A stretch of DNA of 64,000 nt from Cristatella mucedo (Eukaryota; Bryozoa; Phylactolaemata; Cristatellidae). Below the pieces are notes generated by a model, which searched no databases, was not told the DNA's origin, and saw only the letters and a list, made by a program, of their open reading frames with translations. The position numbers and the translations under genes were made by a program. Positions 44,136 to 58,205 of the stretch are shown in pieces (the stretch's first letter is position 1; each line of letters starts with the position of its first letter). Where the stretch lies: assembly GCA_009760855.2 (NCBI GenBank), contig WPIO01000035.1, positions 2,162,001 to 2,226,000 on the forward strand, read 5' to 3'.

Positions 44136-47100
44136 ACTTTTTGCATTGTTTTTTATGACAGCCTGAACCGATGTTTCTCATGCTTTTCAGCATAGCAAAT
44201 TCCTAGAAATGTATCAACCACTGCTATGAAACTGCTTCGGGACTCTTTTTTCATCCATATCAGCTTCTTTGCAAACTATTTGCTCTTTATGAGCTTCTTT
44301 ATCTGTCACTCAAAAAAGTGGTTGGTTTGAGCTTTGCCTCTGACAGCTGAGGAAAGACATCTTGCACACACTTGAAAGCTGCGGACTCATCGTCTAGAGC
44401 CATGAAAAACTGCTCGGTGAGACATTACTTGATTTTCGCTTGAGACATCGGCATCCTTGATGGTCTAGCGGTGGTTCCCAAGTTTTGCTATTCTTTCATT
44501 CAGATGACTCAGTCCACTGTTGTCTGTACGTTCCGCAAAAGTATGTCCTTACATCCCGGCTGTCCTGTAAGCCAGAAAACGAAGCAAGTTTCGCAAACCA
44601 GTCATGAAGGCCTATCCTTAAAGGCATAATTGTGAAGCCTCAAATGACTTCTCTGCCAAGGTCGCCATTCTTCAAGGCACTTGGTAGAATCACGACATCA
44701 GTGGAGTAATCTTTAAGGAACGAGGGGAACACGGGAAAGACTGGCGCTTGTTACGACTATAAAGCAGCATGGCTTTGAGGTACTCGAGAACCTGTCTATG
44801 AAAAGGCATAATTAACACCGCCTACAGGTTATTCCTACATCCTCACTGTCCACATTGTTGCAGAAACACAGCCCATCTTGCCGACTATAGAAGTTAAACA
44901 AAGCTTTCGGCACTTTAGCATGTCTGTAACTTTAGCACTTCCTTCCTACGAGATTCACTCATTCAGCTTACATGTTCTTTGTTAAAAAATCGGACGTGGT
45001 AAGACTGAGACTCATGATAGGATTGTTGAGTTGTTTCTGCTTTTTGGAATATTGCTTTTCATTCTTGGCCACATCAGTACAAACAGCTGCTCTTGGGAAT
45101 AGTCACTAATGGGATGCCGTGGTGACCAGATTTTCTACGGCTTTCCTAGCGGCTGGTAGTGTCCATCTTGATTTCATTGAAATCTGGTTAACATGACCTG
45201 AACTTACAGTAGCTATCGTGGCTCTACTTTAGAAAACGTGCCAAATGCTTAAAAAATCGGCTACTGGCTCTGGTCTCTCACTGCAATGTCAAACCATTGG
45301 TATTAGCTATAGAGTGCCAACTATATTTATTGAATCTGAATCTCATGAGAAGGCTGCTAAATTTACACATAATAGTTTCGGCTGCCCTGCAAGCTGATTC
45401 GTCCGGCGCTAGTACTCAGAGCCCGACATTGCCTCTATTGCAAGGTTGCTCCTTTAGAAGGTCTTAGCCAGTGACATTAATTGCGACAGTGAAGAAGGCT
45501 TCAATTAGAATTTGGCCAACCTGGCTTTTAGGGAACCCCGATTTTTAATAATAGCTACTGAAGGTTACCATACCATACAATCACTTTCTTCCTACATTAA
45601 GGAATCCAATACTTTATTGAACTCACTTTTCATTGCATTTTAATTGATAATTCCTCACTACTTTGTCGGCTGCTTTTGTTTGTCAGCTTCTCAATCTTGA
45701 TTTAATGGAATTTTCTGTAAATTACTGTTTACCCAAAAACTTCTAATTTTGAACGCATTCATATTTATTTTCTTCAAATACATTATGAAGCCCAGTGCTT
45801 CCATTCGTGTGCAACCACTAGGGCAGCCAACAATTCACTACTAGACTTATGTTTAACTGGACTTGTTGGTCTATTACGGTACACATGTGCAATCACTATT
45901 CGCTGTATTTCTATTACTTGTTTGAGGCTGCACTCGGCCAGATCAGATTTTTTTTGTGGATATTGAATATTGCTGTCATCAAACCTCTCTCAACCAGTAA
46001 GAACATCCCGCAGGTTAAGTCAATGCCTATGAGTAATGCAAAATTATCATTTTCCTGGTCAGTGCAGTGAATCTTCAAATTAGCTTAGCATTTGCTATAA
46101 AAGCTCGGAATGAATTTTCTAAAAGAGCTAGAAATCAAGCATGTTTAATGATACTGCTCTAGAAGTAGATTTAAATTCTTCACAATTCTACAGCTTTACT
46201 ATTGTGTACTGTTATCACAAGATGACGATGATTGAGATTGTATGTTTCACTCTTTTCGGACCCACGCTATGCAGAGAGATTTTATTGTTCCACTTAAAGA
46301 GCTCAATTTACCTGTTGTCTTTTCCTTGAGATGCAATTAATCTACTACATCTCTCCATTTATCTACATATCTATGCATTTATCTCTATCTGTCTCTCTAT
46401 CTATTGCTCTCTCTCTCTCTCTCTTTCGGTCTCTTACCCTCTTAAGGTTTATAGGTAATGAACCAGCTCTGAGTCAACCGTGCTCTATGGAATCTTCAAA
46501 ATCAGAATTATAAAGGCTTTCTATTCAGTAACCTCTAAGGGGTTGTACATGTATTTACGAGTTTTTGACCACGATCAATGTATTAAACCAGCTGCAAAAA
46601 CGCCCATCACACTATTGATTGCACATCTCCAATTGCATGGTGAGAGAGTATTTGCCCCATAGAGCGATGACTAAGCAATGGTTAGACTTACTTGTATACC
46701 TAGAGGCACCGTTTAGAGCCAGTTGAATGACATTTAAGTGACCAACCGAATCTAAGCCAGCACATTATCGCTGACTGATCGTACATTGGCGTCTATTTGA
46801 TTATCATATCTCAGCACAAGATGTAGTGTTCTGGCATCCATTTATTCAAAGCTGACAAGAGAACTAGATTGCCAAATATAGCAATGTGTTTTTTTAACGG
46901 CCCATAGCCAGGCTATGGCTTTTTTCGTCAAAGGTTATGCAATAGGATGGCTCAGCAAAGCACAATTCGGCCTGAAGTCTTGACCCAAGCAAAACGCATG
47001 TAGACTCTGAGAACCAGTAGTGCCTGCCAGTCTGGAACGACAGATGAAGAAGTGTGGCCTCCACAAGGTTTTTTATCAGTAGATATGGCCCAGATATGAA

Positions 47101-48082
47101 GAATGTATACTATTTGCTGCTACCAGACAGACTAGTAATGTTTATGAGGCCACGAATGAGCACAAGGCAATAGTGACGAGCCAGCATACTACCACTCAAC
47201 CTCTGACCACTTCAGCCAAGAACCTTTCTGACTGCTCTCAGCAAACGTCCTCTTCGTGACCTCAGACGGACCACACTGCATGATCACAACCTGTTATATG
47301 CTTCCTCTGCTTAATTAGCCAGGTTTCAGTTTTCTCACTAGCTGTTTTGTTGGTACGAGCTCTATTGTGCTTCTAATAAGAGTAAGGAGCTGTGTTCTGT
47401 CGGCTGAAACAACTTCGCATTCAGTGTGCCTTCACCGCACTGCTCGATCTCACCTTCAGCTACTGTACAGAACTGGATGATTCCGGATAACAGACATACT
47501 GGTGGTGCCGGAGATCACTGCTGATTGGCGGTATATCCGGACTCCAATGCCAATTGAAGCCTTCCAATTCCACATCAGCTAAGGCTGGTCAGAGCCTGCT
47601 ACTTAAGAAAAACCATGGCATTGAGATTGATTATACATGATGGCGTGCTCAGCCAATAACAATTATGTAGGACTACTATACAATGAACCTGTTTGTTGCT
47701 CATATTTTCTCGATCTTTGCTACGGTTCATGATATGTTGTCGGTTACGTTATTTAAGATCATAATTTTCTTGACCGTTGAAAGGAAATGGGCTTTCGGCA
47801 GCACTTTATCTCACACGCTCTTCATCGATCATTGTTTAAAAATAGCCAACAGATATATTTGAGTACTTCCCTGCTGTGCCTTTCTTAGAACTGTAACTTG
47901 ATTATGCGGGAAAAGGTCCCATTGAAAAAATAGAGATTCTTATTATGCCCAAAACGAAGGTCTTCTTGTAGCTTTACCATTGGCTATGCACAAAGAAAAA
48001 TTGAGACCGCGTATTAAAAGCAACGGTGCATTACGATTTATCAGCAATCATTCGCATAGCTGCACTACAAATCTCAGTTAAA
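44136..48082. other. Unassigned 4-kb stretch
   Basis: No gene recognised. Frames at 45849-46070, 46141-46329, 46331-46513 and 46480-46662 lack family motifs. A TC-rich run lies at 46380-46430. Near 46900, CATAGCCAGGCTATGG is a chance palindrome. Parts may be decayed retroelement (for example 47200-47280), but no alignment is convincing. The 3' UTR of the sulfotransferase gene must lie in the right end; no AATAAA was obvious on the minus strand. Confidence 0.35.
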
Positions 48083-51000
48083 TCAATCATACATAATTGG
48101 AACTTTGCAGCCAGCCAGCTCCGACGAGATCCATTCATCAATCCGCTCACTTTGTGCTACAGTTAGCTGGCTTTTCCAATCACCCGATTGACCTAGAAAG
48201 ATGTATCTCATGCTGCATACGATACGTAAAGCAGATCTGAAATATCAAGCTAACGAACAAATACCATGAGTTGTACTGATGCACTAATGCACTTGCAAGA
48301 CGAAAGTGGCTTACTAACAGCATGCATGCTATCCATGGAATAAGGGCCTCCTCACCAAATCAATGTGAGCTCACTTCTAAATCACTCATCACTATCACAA
48401 AATTCGGATAATTGCCACGGTATGTCGAATCATTTTTGAGGCATGATTAGAAATCAGTTCTTACGGTACGCTAAAGTGTTTAGGCGAGCGGCTATTTCAG
48501 ACTAATGCTTAATCAGCTTGGTCAGCTTCATCAGGCTAATAGCTCAGGGTTAGACTTTCACTTCACGACTTAGGTAGTGGTTTTGAGTCGTGCAGCAGTT
48601 CATCCTGCATTTTGACCCCCATAAGTAGAAAAGATGGCTTCTCATGCTGAACTGCCACGGTATAGATGAGGCTGCTGAATCAGCCAAATTTTAGTTTACT
48701 TAGTCCTAAAGTGTGTAGCTCCTAATTTTAGGAACGCCTGAATTACCTTAAATCAAGCTACACTTATTTCAACCAGGAAATAAATGTTTTCAAATCATTA
48801 ATTAGCTAACAAATGGGCAGTTAATTGCAGACGAAAAATTCGAATACCGACAAGGACATGTACATCTGTAAGCAGGTATTTTCGTTGTTTTATTATTCTG
48901 TGGAGGACTCTCTGAATTTTTGAATAATCTTATGGCCCTGAGAGAAAGTACTGAATAAACTGAACATCCTAAGGAAATGAGGCATCAGTTGGCGAAATCA
49001 GAACTAGAACTTTTGCTTTTGGCTTTCACATATCACACAGCTATGTAGGCAATTGGTGAAAGAAATCTGTAATTGCAGCAGATGTTAAAATAAATATATT
49101 CTAAAACGATAGCTTTGCTTCAATACTTAAAAGAATTTTGACGTATTTGACGATTCCATCGAATGAATGAATTTTTTATGGCTAGATTTAGCAATTTCCA
49201 TAAAAGAAAGCAAGAATCCAAACAATCGCTTATAGAATTTGCACAAAATCTGAGTGTCCTGTTCCAAAGTGACCATTCACCGGGCAATCACATGTGCTCC
49301 TCAGTCAAGTTGGCCTATTTTTAGCCAGGTAAAATTGCAAAAAATTCGGGCTACTTAGACTGGAATGTCACATCTTAGTTGTTAAATGCTTTTGTAACAT
49401 CGTGTTTACATTACTCGCAGATCTTCCAACCTGAGCGATAAGGTGCTGATAGTCGGTGCAATACTCATCAGTTATGCTCGTCTGTCGTAAGCGTCACTAT
49501 TTTCACATTCCACCACATCTGCTCTGGCTCCCGTCAAGCAGTCCATCCACTACAAGGCATTTCACTTCCTTTTGTGTCTCTCCATTCTCTTTCTTTAGCC
49601 TAATTGTGGGATTTTTTCCTCAATTAGGCAAATCATCTGTTCACCTGCTCTATGGACTCACGTCCTCTAGCTGAGGATCGGAGCAACCTCAAATTCTTTG
49701 AAGAAAACGCCTTTGGTTTTTATGCTCCCAAAGCGTGACATCATTCATGAATTGAGTCACGACATGTAACTACTTGAAGCCTTTGTTAAAGAAGCTAAAA
49801 CCATACCTACTCCTCACAGCATTTGTTGGGTCAGTGTGAGTCGTCCTTTGTGTGCTTATGAGCGTTGACACTGAGACGCTTCATCTCAAAGTTATTTAAT
49901 TAATTAATTAAAGTATTTTATTTAATTTATTATATTTAACATGATTCCTTGACAGCATTAACAAAGTAACTAAAAAGAGATTATTTCTCTTAGGCAAAAA
50001 TCTTATTGTTATTACGATTATCCAGCACTGACAGAGCGACAGCAATCGGTAAAACAACAAACCTTAAAGCAGCTACATATCATATCTAACCTCTACCAAT
50101 TGTCTCTAATAAGGTCACACACTAGTGATGATGAGCCTCACCTTCTGTAACAGCATGACTGCTTGATTGTGTGCATGATTAACCTTTCAAGGTTGAATTA
50201 ATCAGGAATCTATGACAGCTGTTTCATACTATCTACACTTTCGATTCTTTACAAGCCGAGATATTGTACAGCCGCTTCATACCTTGAGCAGTGTACTAAG
50301 TTCTGCTGTGGCTTATTAATGTATGTTCTGGTCTCTTTCAATTATCAAAAGCAAATGATCAGTTACAAGAGAAACTTGTAAGGAAGAACAAAGTAAATGT
50401 GTACTTCAGTTGCATCACGGTAAAATGATTTGCTACTGTCTGGCAGATTTTTGAATATCTGTCGGGAACTTTACTGTTTAGGAAGCTGATCATACTGACA
50501 TTCTCAAGAGATTTTTTATCTAAATGTACGTCACCAGGAAAGCATTCAGTGTTGGAGCTGAACATAGACGAGTATATTTATACATGCATATATACATACA
50601 TATATAGATATATATATATATATATATATATATCTATATATATAGTACCAAACTATATATATATATATATAACTAAGATATATATATATATATCTTAGGC
50701 ATAAGGAAGTATGACTATCTTAACAGAATATTTAGTAAAGCTTTTGCAAATATTAGGAGGCTGGTCCGTAGAATGGCTTTCATGAACTCCGTGAATTCAA
50801 TGATTTTACCTGGGAATGTAACATGTGTACATGAGTCACAAGCTTCCCACTCAGATCATATGTTCTAAGGGCGAAGGTTTCATCCTATTAAAATATCGTA
50901 GTTCCAGCTTTTAAAAGTACACAAGTACAATTCCTGACCTACTGTGCAAGCCAGATTGTTACCGTATCGAAGGATCTTTGTTGAAACCTCTTCTCTGATT

Positions 51001-54000
51001 CCAGTATCTCGTGATAACGAGGCCCCACGTACACTTAAGTTACATTGTAGCCAGTTTAAAGTGTATGTGTGTGCGCATGTGTGTGTATGCGTGTGTGTGC
51101 CTACACCTGTGTATGTGCGTATTAGTACAAATTATTATACAGACATATGTTACACTGTGGAATTTTTCTTTGCAGCATTATCATTTAAAGCTTAAATCAA
51201 ATAGAAAATTGGCAAATATTATTATACACCTTTCATCGATAAGGTCAAGATAAAAACTGACAGAATTTTTCGCGAATATTACCTTTTCTGAGGAAGTCTT
51301 TGTCTACATGCTTATGCATCTCGCCGAAGGACGAACGTCGAACGATCTCGTCGATTTCGTGGTCACTTAATTTCCTCTCGAGGAAATTGGCAATACTGAC
51401 AACGGCTGCACGAGGATCCTATTGATTAATCCAAGTGATAGGAGAAACATTTAGTGGCATTATACGATACTTAAAAGGCACGAAAATAGAGAGCTTCTAT
51501 AATATATGAGTAAGCCTTCTTTAGCCATTACCAAATGAATCACTTAGCTGAAAATTAAATTGAACAATACCACTCATGTCTACATTGTAAGGCAAAGTGT
51601 GTGCTATTGCTTTTAGTTTACTCCTCGCCTAGTAGTGCATTCTTAATAAAGTAGTCGACGGAATTTTTGTTCTAATTTCTGGAGATACGCATTTTCATGG
51701 TCAAATTTCTTTTTACCGCCTAGAAAATTAGCGTCTCAAAAGTGAATTTCTTGTCACAGTCAGTGAATGGGATGCAGCTTTGGGGCTAAACATTTTTATT
51801 CTGAAAGAAATCTTAAAATAGCGTTTGCAGATTTCTGAAATACCCGGAGAAATTTGTGTATGAAAAAGACGGATATATATACTATCAAAACAAAAAATCG
51901 TGGTGTGGCTTTTTGCCTAACGAGAATTTTAGTAGCTACTAAAACAGTTTAAGATTTAACTCCTATCGGTGGCTGAAATATCATAATATGATCACATTAC
52001 ATAAATTTACTAAGTAGCTAATGGAACTGGCTTGCTTCCTTAGCCACTCACTGATGAGTACAGAAAAAGGCCTGCAGTTTACAGGAACGTCCTATATTCG
52101 GATTGAACAACAACACTGTCAGACTACTAGTACTTTTAGACCTAAACACTTTAGGCTATGGGAGGATTTCGGTAATTCCGTATGTAACTAGCACTCATAA
52201 ATTCTTTCGCTAACATTTATGTAAATCCAAAAAGCTACTTATGTTACCATGCGAATTGATTTCGTTATAATAACTAGTTAGGGAGCTTCCAAGAAGCCAG
52301 TTGTGACCAAAATGTGAGTACAAGTAGAGTATTTAATCGTTTCGTTACAGATAAAAGAATCGAATTTTTACGATTTAATTTTATACCTGAAAACTTCTGC
52401 AATAGTGAAACAAATTCTCACTTCCGTTTAAATCAAGCCATTATTGGTGTTTAATCAAAGCCTACAAATAGCCATAAGCAAGGGATAGGCATGTAAATGT
52501 ACCTTCTTCATTTCTTCAAAAACCAATGTCAAAGCCTTTGGGCAGCTGCCTTCTTTAAACCAGTTTTTCATGCAGGTTGCGTAACTTCCGTAGCAGACTA
52601 TAAGCATAAGCAAAATAAATTTAGACTTAGCTGACTGCAGTCGACTAGTTCAGTAGTCTAAGTTGACCTGTCTAGACCATGTTAACATTCACATGAGCAC
52701 ACAGGAGTACCCCAGGGCTCACACATTCGCACACATAAATACATGTGCACACACAGACACAGAAACACAAGCACACACATTGGCAAACATCCAGAATGAC
52801 AGAAACTTAGGTGGCTGCCCATGCGTGCTAGCTTCGAGATGAGTTCAAGAAACACACTTTGATTAGCTCAGCCAGTTATTCTTTGCTAAATGCGACATCT
52901 TCCACATAGCAGCTCAGCCACTAATAAACACCTATTCAGCACTAAGGCAAAAGATAAATAGCCTAGTACGAAATCTGACTGGCCATGTGGTTCATACTGT
53001 AGGCATTTTTGAATAATGCCACAGTAATGGAATTTCTAATAAAGCATTCTATGCAATACTCCTAACAACAAATATATCTCTTTCTAGTACACTCAAGCTT
53101 TCTAGTAAAATCATGCAAGGTCTTCTCAATTGCCCATTTGAGTTCAATGTCAAAATCGGCAACAATTAATTTTGACCAGTCCAATAGCAGAGAATTCAGC
53201 CATAACCTTATTCAGTATTAGGTGACATTGAATCAGAAGGCAGGCACCTGCAATGCACTCAACAAGCCAAGACTATGCTTAGGCTCTGAAATAAATAAAT
53301 TCGTTAAAGAGAAAATGTATATTCTTTACAAATTACGAGATTTCAACGCTTAAACAGCCAAATTCAAATGAGGAGCATTGATGAAGGCACAGCATAGACT
53401 TTCATAGTGACTGTCATATTAAGGAAATATTTTCAAACTCGAAGAAATTCATCTGCAATAAGGCATAGTTGCACTCATAAAATTAGATAAGACCCGAGTC
53501 ATTATGGAGTCAGCTGCGAAACAAATTGTCTCAGATAAGTCACGCACAAAAATCCACGACTTCGGGATATCGAGAACAGCCACAAACCAGTGATAAACTC
53601 TCGATGTTACTTTACCTGGCAGTAGAAATATTCCCAACATTTATTTAGGCTAAGCGATTAATGTGGCTCCTACACTAGTAGCGCCTGATCCTTTTCCGGA
53701 GTGAGATTAAAAGAAAGAGTGCTTATTTTTATCCAGCTGGGCCGGATCCTAATCCTAATGTAGAGTGACATTAGTGACAAGAGTCGACAACACCAATAAC
53801 TGCAGTGGCCTAAAAGATAAATCTATTTAAGTACAGCAAATAAAAATCAGCCACGCCACTGTAAATTACCCTTGCTCAGTATAGTTAAAGCATGGGTTCA
53901 TTGAACGGTAGACAGTAATGCTTGAGCCGTGATGGCACACTAGGTAAGGTGGTTGCTTTTCACGACCTCGCTCCCGAGGTCGGGGGTTCGATTCCTGCGG

Positions 54001-54304
54001 TGGGCGATCTTTTATCGCCACTGAAAGCGGTGGTGATAGCCGTAAAGGCTCTTCTGTCGCTATACAAAAGAGGCTGTTTAATCAGCTAGGATTTCTTTTG
54101 TTCAGAAAAACATAGCCTACTGAAAATGAACATTGCACACTCACACACCCATGCACATTCCCACACACATCCATACACTCAAACATAACCCACACGCGCT
54201 TACACCCCCCCACACACACAGACGGACACATTCACATGTATATATATATATATATATATATAAATATATTCATATTTCCTACAATTTTTTTTAATAAACT
54301 AGTT

Positions 54305-54388
<84 letters not shown>

Positions 54389-57300
54389 GGGCAGTATACA
54401 TATATGCACAGATAAGAACGGCATTCAGATGTAAATCCACATAAATTATTAGGTACATGAATGTGGCTGCAAACTATGAGCTACAAACCCAACATGCTAT
54501 AATATTTTGGATGCCCGCCTAAGCTCATGCAACACTGAATCGTAAGAAAGACAGCTAAGACACAGTATCTGTTTTCTTGAGCGTGTTCGATGCTGGCTCC
54601 TTATTTACTGCTTTTTTAAATGCAAAGGTTGCGAAAGGTAGCGACTGGGATCCTTTTTAAAAGATAGTTTACGGTCTCTGATCACGAGGAATCAATTGTT
54701 ACCAACACAAGTTCTTAGGCAAACCATCGAAAATTAAAATTCAATGTTAATAAATCACCCTATCAGGTATCATATGCATTGGCTTGGAAGATGTCTTTTC
54801 AGCTCATTGGCAGTTTATAATGTGATCTGTATAAGGTTTTGTGAAACATAAAGTTCTCTTAACAGAAGTGGTCTACAATTTTCAAACCCTTGATCCTAGT
54901 TGCTTTAAATTCCCTAGCATACAAGTTCCCCACGTCATAACTCTTTAAGTGAAGTTAAGCCACAGCCCACCGCATCATGTTTGCTTACATAAGTAAGGTT
55001 TCATCGTAAGCTGAGTACTTACAAGGAAATTTTACTTAATGCCTAAAGCCTCACCTCTGCCATTAATAAACCACTCAAAATACTCGTGGAAAGGTACGTC
55101 TCGAGTAAAGTTGTTTAGCTTCTTTTCAAAATGGTAATAACTTGTGCAGACGTCTTTTGGGTTCCTGACAACTCTTATGACCTGATAGATGAAATAAAAA
55201 AAGGCTCAACAAGACTTTACGGTTTTTCGGGTATAAAGAAGCTTCAAGTTTGCATATTTTCTATAAAAAAAACTGAAGGCTGATCGATAACAACACAAAC
55301 ATAGTTGTGCATACTAATAATAATAATAATAATAATGCACTTGATAAAGCGCCCTCAGAAAACTTAATCTCTTTCTAGATGCTTTACATTTGCTGCAAAG
55401 GGAAATGCATTTGAATACTAGGCGAATAGGCATTTATACTGACAGCAAGTTTTGAATAAAAAGTTGAATTTTTTCGAGGTAACTTATTGTGGTAACTCAC
55501 GAAGTCCTGTGCATCTTTTTTAGTCAATGATGTTCTGTGTTATCGCTATTACGGCTCACTTTTTGCTAAATACTTTGCAACGTCTGGAATAGCCCATTAG
55601 CTTGCGAAGAATTGCCTAACATTAGCCACTTTTGATATAAATAATCAACATGTGCTACTCAAGAGTTAGTCGTCTCGCCTGTTTATCACAGGAAATGTTT
55701 TGCAATGATTTAGTTTTTGTCTTAATGAGCACTTTTTCTGCGGGGCATAATGCATTATGCCAAACAAATCTAAGCATGTTTTTGGTAAGGATGAATTCAT
55801 GTAATCAGCTGCTAGGTTTTGACCTTTATTTCCCTAAAAAAGAACTCTCTCTTCACAAGCAAAAGGAGTTTATAGGTCGAGGATGACCATATGAACAACT
55901 TTAAATAAAAATACACGTGACGCTTGACTTGTGTCAAAGCTCATAAAAACAAGTACTGCACACCTGGCTTACCGTGCAAACGTATTCTACGAGCTGCAGC
56001 ATTGCAAGTGAAAAACACACCAGTCACCAACAGCATATATATCACAGTATAATCGGCTAAACCTACTCTGGAACTGTGATGGGCTATAATGGAACATCAT
56101 TTCTTAAATTATTGTTCGCTGAGAGGGTACTTAGTACTCACTTAATGCGTTTGCAGCACTGATTGTGTATATGCGTACTGTCTAGAAGGAATCTCTGCAA
56201 TAATTGAGAAGAGAGATTAATTCCACTGATAGTGGAGAATGTAGTCCGACCTCCTCAGGCAGTTGTTTAGGCAACCTGTCGGAGAACGTGTAGGCAACAT
56301 TTTAAGAAACATCGTAAAACATTACCTGTGCTCTATTTTTAGAGAATGGATGGCTTCTTAGTGTTTAGAGTTTTTCTATGCTATGTAGAATTTTTTACTG
56401 AGGGAAACTCCCAGATCAATAACCCGAGACGCTGGTTGAATTAAACCTGACGAAAACCTCCCAGAAATAAGCTACCATTGCGGTTCGTGTTGATGAGACA
56501 CTTTCAGCTGCAAAAACATCACCACAGTAACAAAAGAAGCAGTTGCTGCTTATGCACCGAGGCTACCTTGGAGAGGTGCTGTTTACCTGATGATTTTTCA
56601 GCAAAGATTGCACTGACAGGGAATTATGGTGACCTATTAAAGTATGGTTGGTAACCTATTCGTAATAAGTTTGTCTATATTTAGCCGGAAGATAAATATA
56701 CAATGATGAATTCTCTTTACCTTCGCCGTAGTATCTGGAGCGATTAGCTGGGCTGGAAACAGATGATAAGGCAGGTGCGAGAATATGACCCTTGGCGACG
56801 GTTCGGCGTCCAAATACTGGAAGATTTCCTGCCACGTCTTCCCAGCTAAGAACGAAGTATTTTAAGCTGTATTGCACATAATTCACCTGTATTAGATCGC
56901 GTGCACGGCAACAACACAGCATCTTGCAGAACACTCCCAGAACTGTCCTAGCAAGACACTCCAGCTCTTCTCTCCTACGGCTCCATTAAGACACACTAGC
57001 TAACATAATGACATATTAATAATGACTTAATAAAAATATAGTAAAAGAAGAATTTCTAAACCCCTATTAGAAACAAACCTCTTTCTACACATTAACAATA
57101 TGATGGTAAGTACATCATTTTGGACAAAACCAGGGTGGCCATTAAAGTGAGTGACAAGTATAAGTAACAGTGCAACTGTATCACGAGACGGAGCTGTATT
57201 CAAAGCGGCGTCCCAAGCCAGCTAATTAGCGCTGCAAGAAGGCACCGGTCGTACCAGGCTCGAGCTCTCGGGGATAGTCGATGAGTTCAAGTGGCATGCT

Positions 57301-58169
57301 CGATGGCTTTTCGACATTTGAACCATGCAAAATCAGTGATGCGACAGTGGCTGCCCAGTGAGTACCTAAAACAAGTCGGGGAACAGCAGGGCGTCAATGC
57401 ATAGTGCAGCAACTCCATGGATCAATTATGGCTAACAAGCACTGCTAGGCTCTCCTGCTGAAGTAATTAGCACAGCATCTTGCTGACAGATGCCTTGTCA
57501 AGTGCAAAGCTCCCTGCAGGCATGTAGTACTAGAACTGCTACATCAACCTCTAGTCTACCCCGTAGGTACAGTGTGGGTGCACGCACCAACAGAATGCCC
57601 CACAGTGCTAAAAAGTTGAAGGTAATCAGCTGGCCGTTCAGCAGGTGGGCTTAAGAAATCCTAGGTTTCTCTAAGCTCAGTAATAACAGATTACTACTGG
57701 TTGGGAAATTCGGTCCTTCTTAAATTAGCCGCAGCTGAACTTCAAATTACCTAAGGCTTTCTCTTGAAATAATCACTCTTTGCACGTCAATCGATTGCAG
57801 GCCTGTGTATATGTGTAATGCTGATCCACTAGCTGAAGCAATAATTACCTTAGATGCCTAATCAATTAGATTCATAAATTGAAAGCTGGCAGAGCTAACA
57901 AAGCAAAGGAAGAAGAAACACGTCGAGCCTCAGCCTGATAGGGCTTCAGTACACTAATTATCACTGGCTAAAGGAAGATATGCATTCTTCATTCCAAACT
58001 TAGCACCAGTGAAAAATTGCGTCCCTAAATGGTTGATAAAAATCACTGTGGTTTGCAGCCAATATTCACTATACGATATGCTACAACTCAGCACAATGCT
58101 TACATCACTTCCAGCTTCAGTAAATTTGAATGTCTTACAGCCACTGATGGGGAGTGGCAGCTATTTGCC

Positions 58170-58205
<36 letters not shown>

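Noticed and set aside
46898-46930. Hairpin followed by T-run resembling a bacterial terminator
   Set aside because: The window is eukaryotic and no gene ends here, so a chance palindrome is the simplest reading.
56656-56934. 92-codon minus-strand frame
   Set aside because: It is the wrong frame over sulfotransferase exon 3; the frame giving SPRVIFSHLPYH is set by the neighbouring exon phases.
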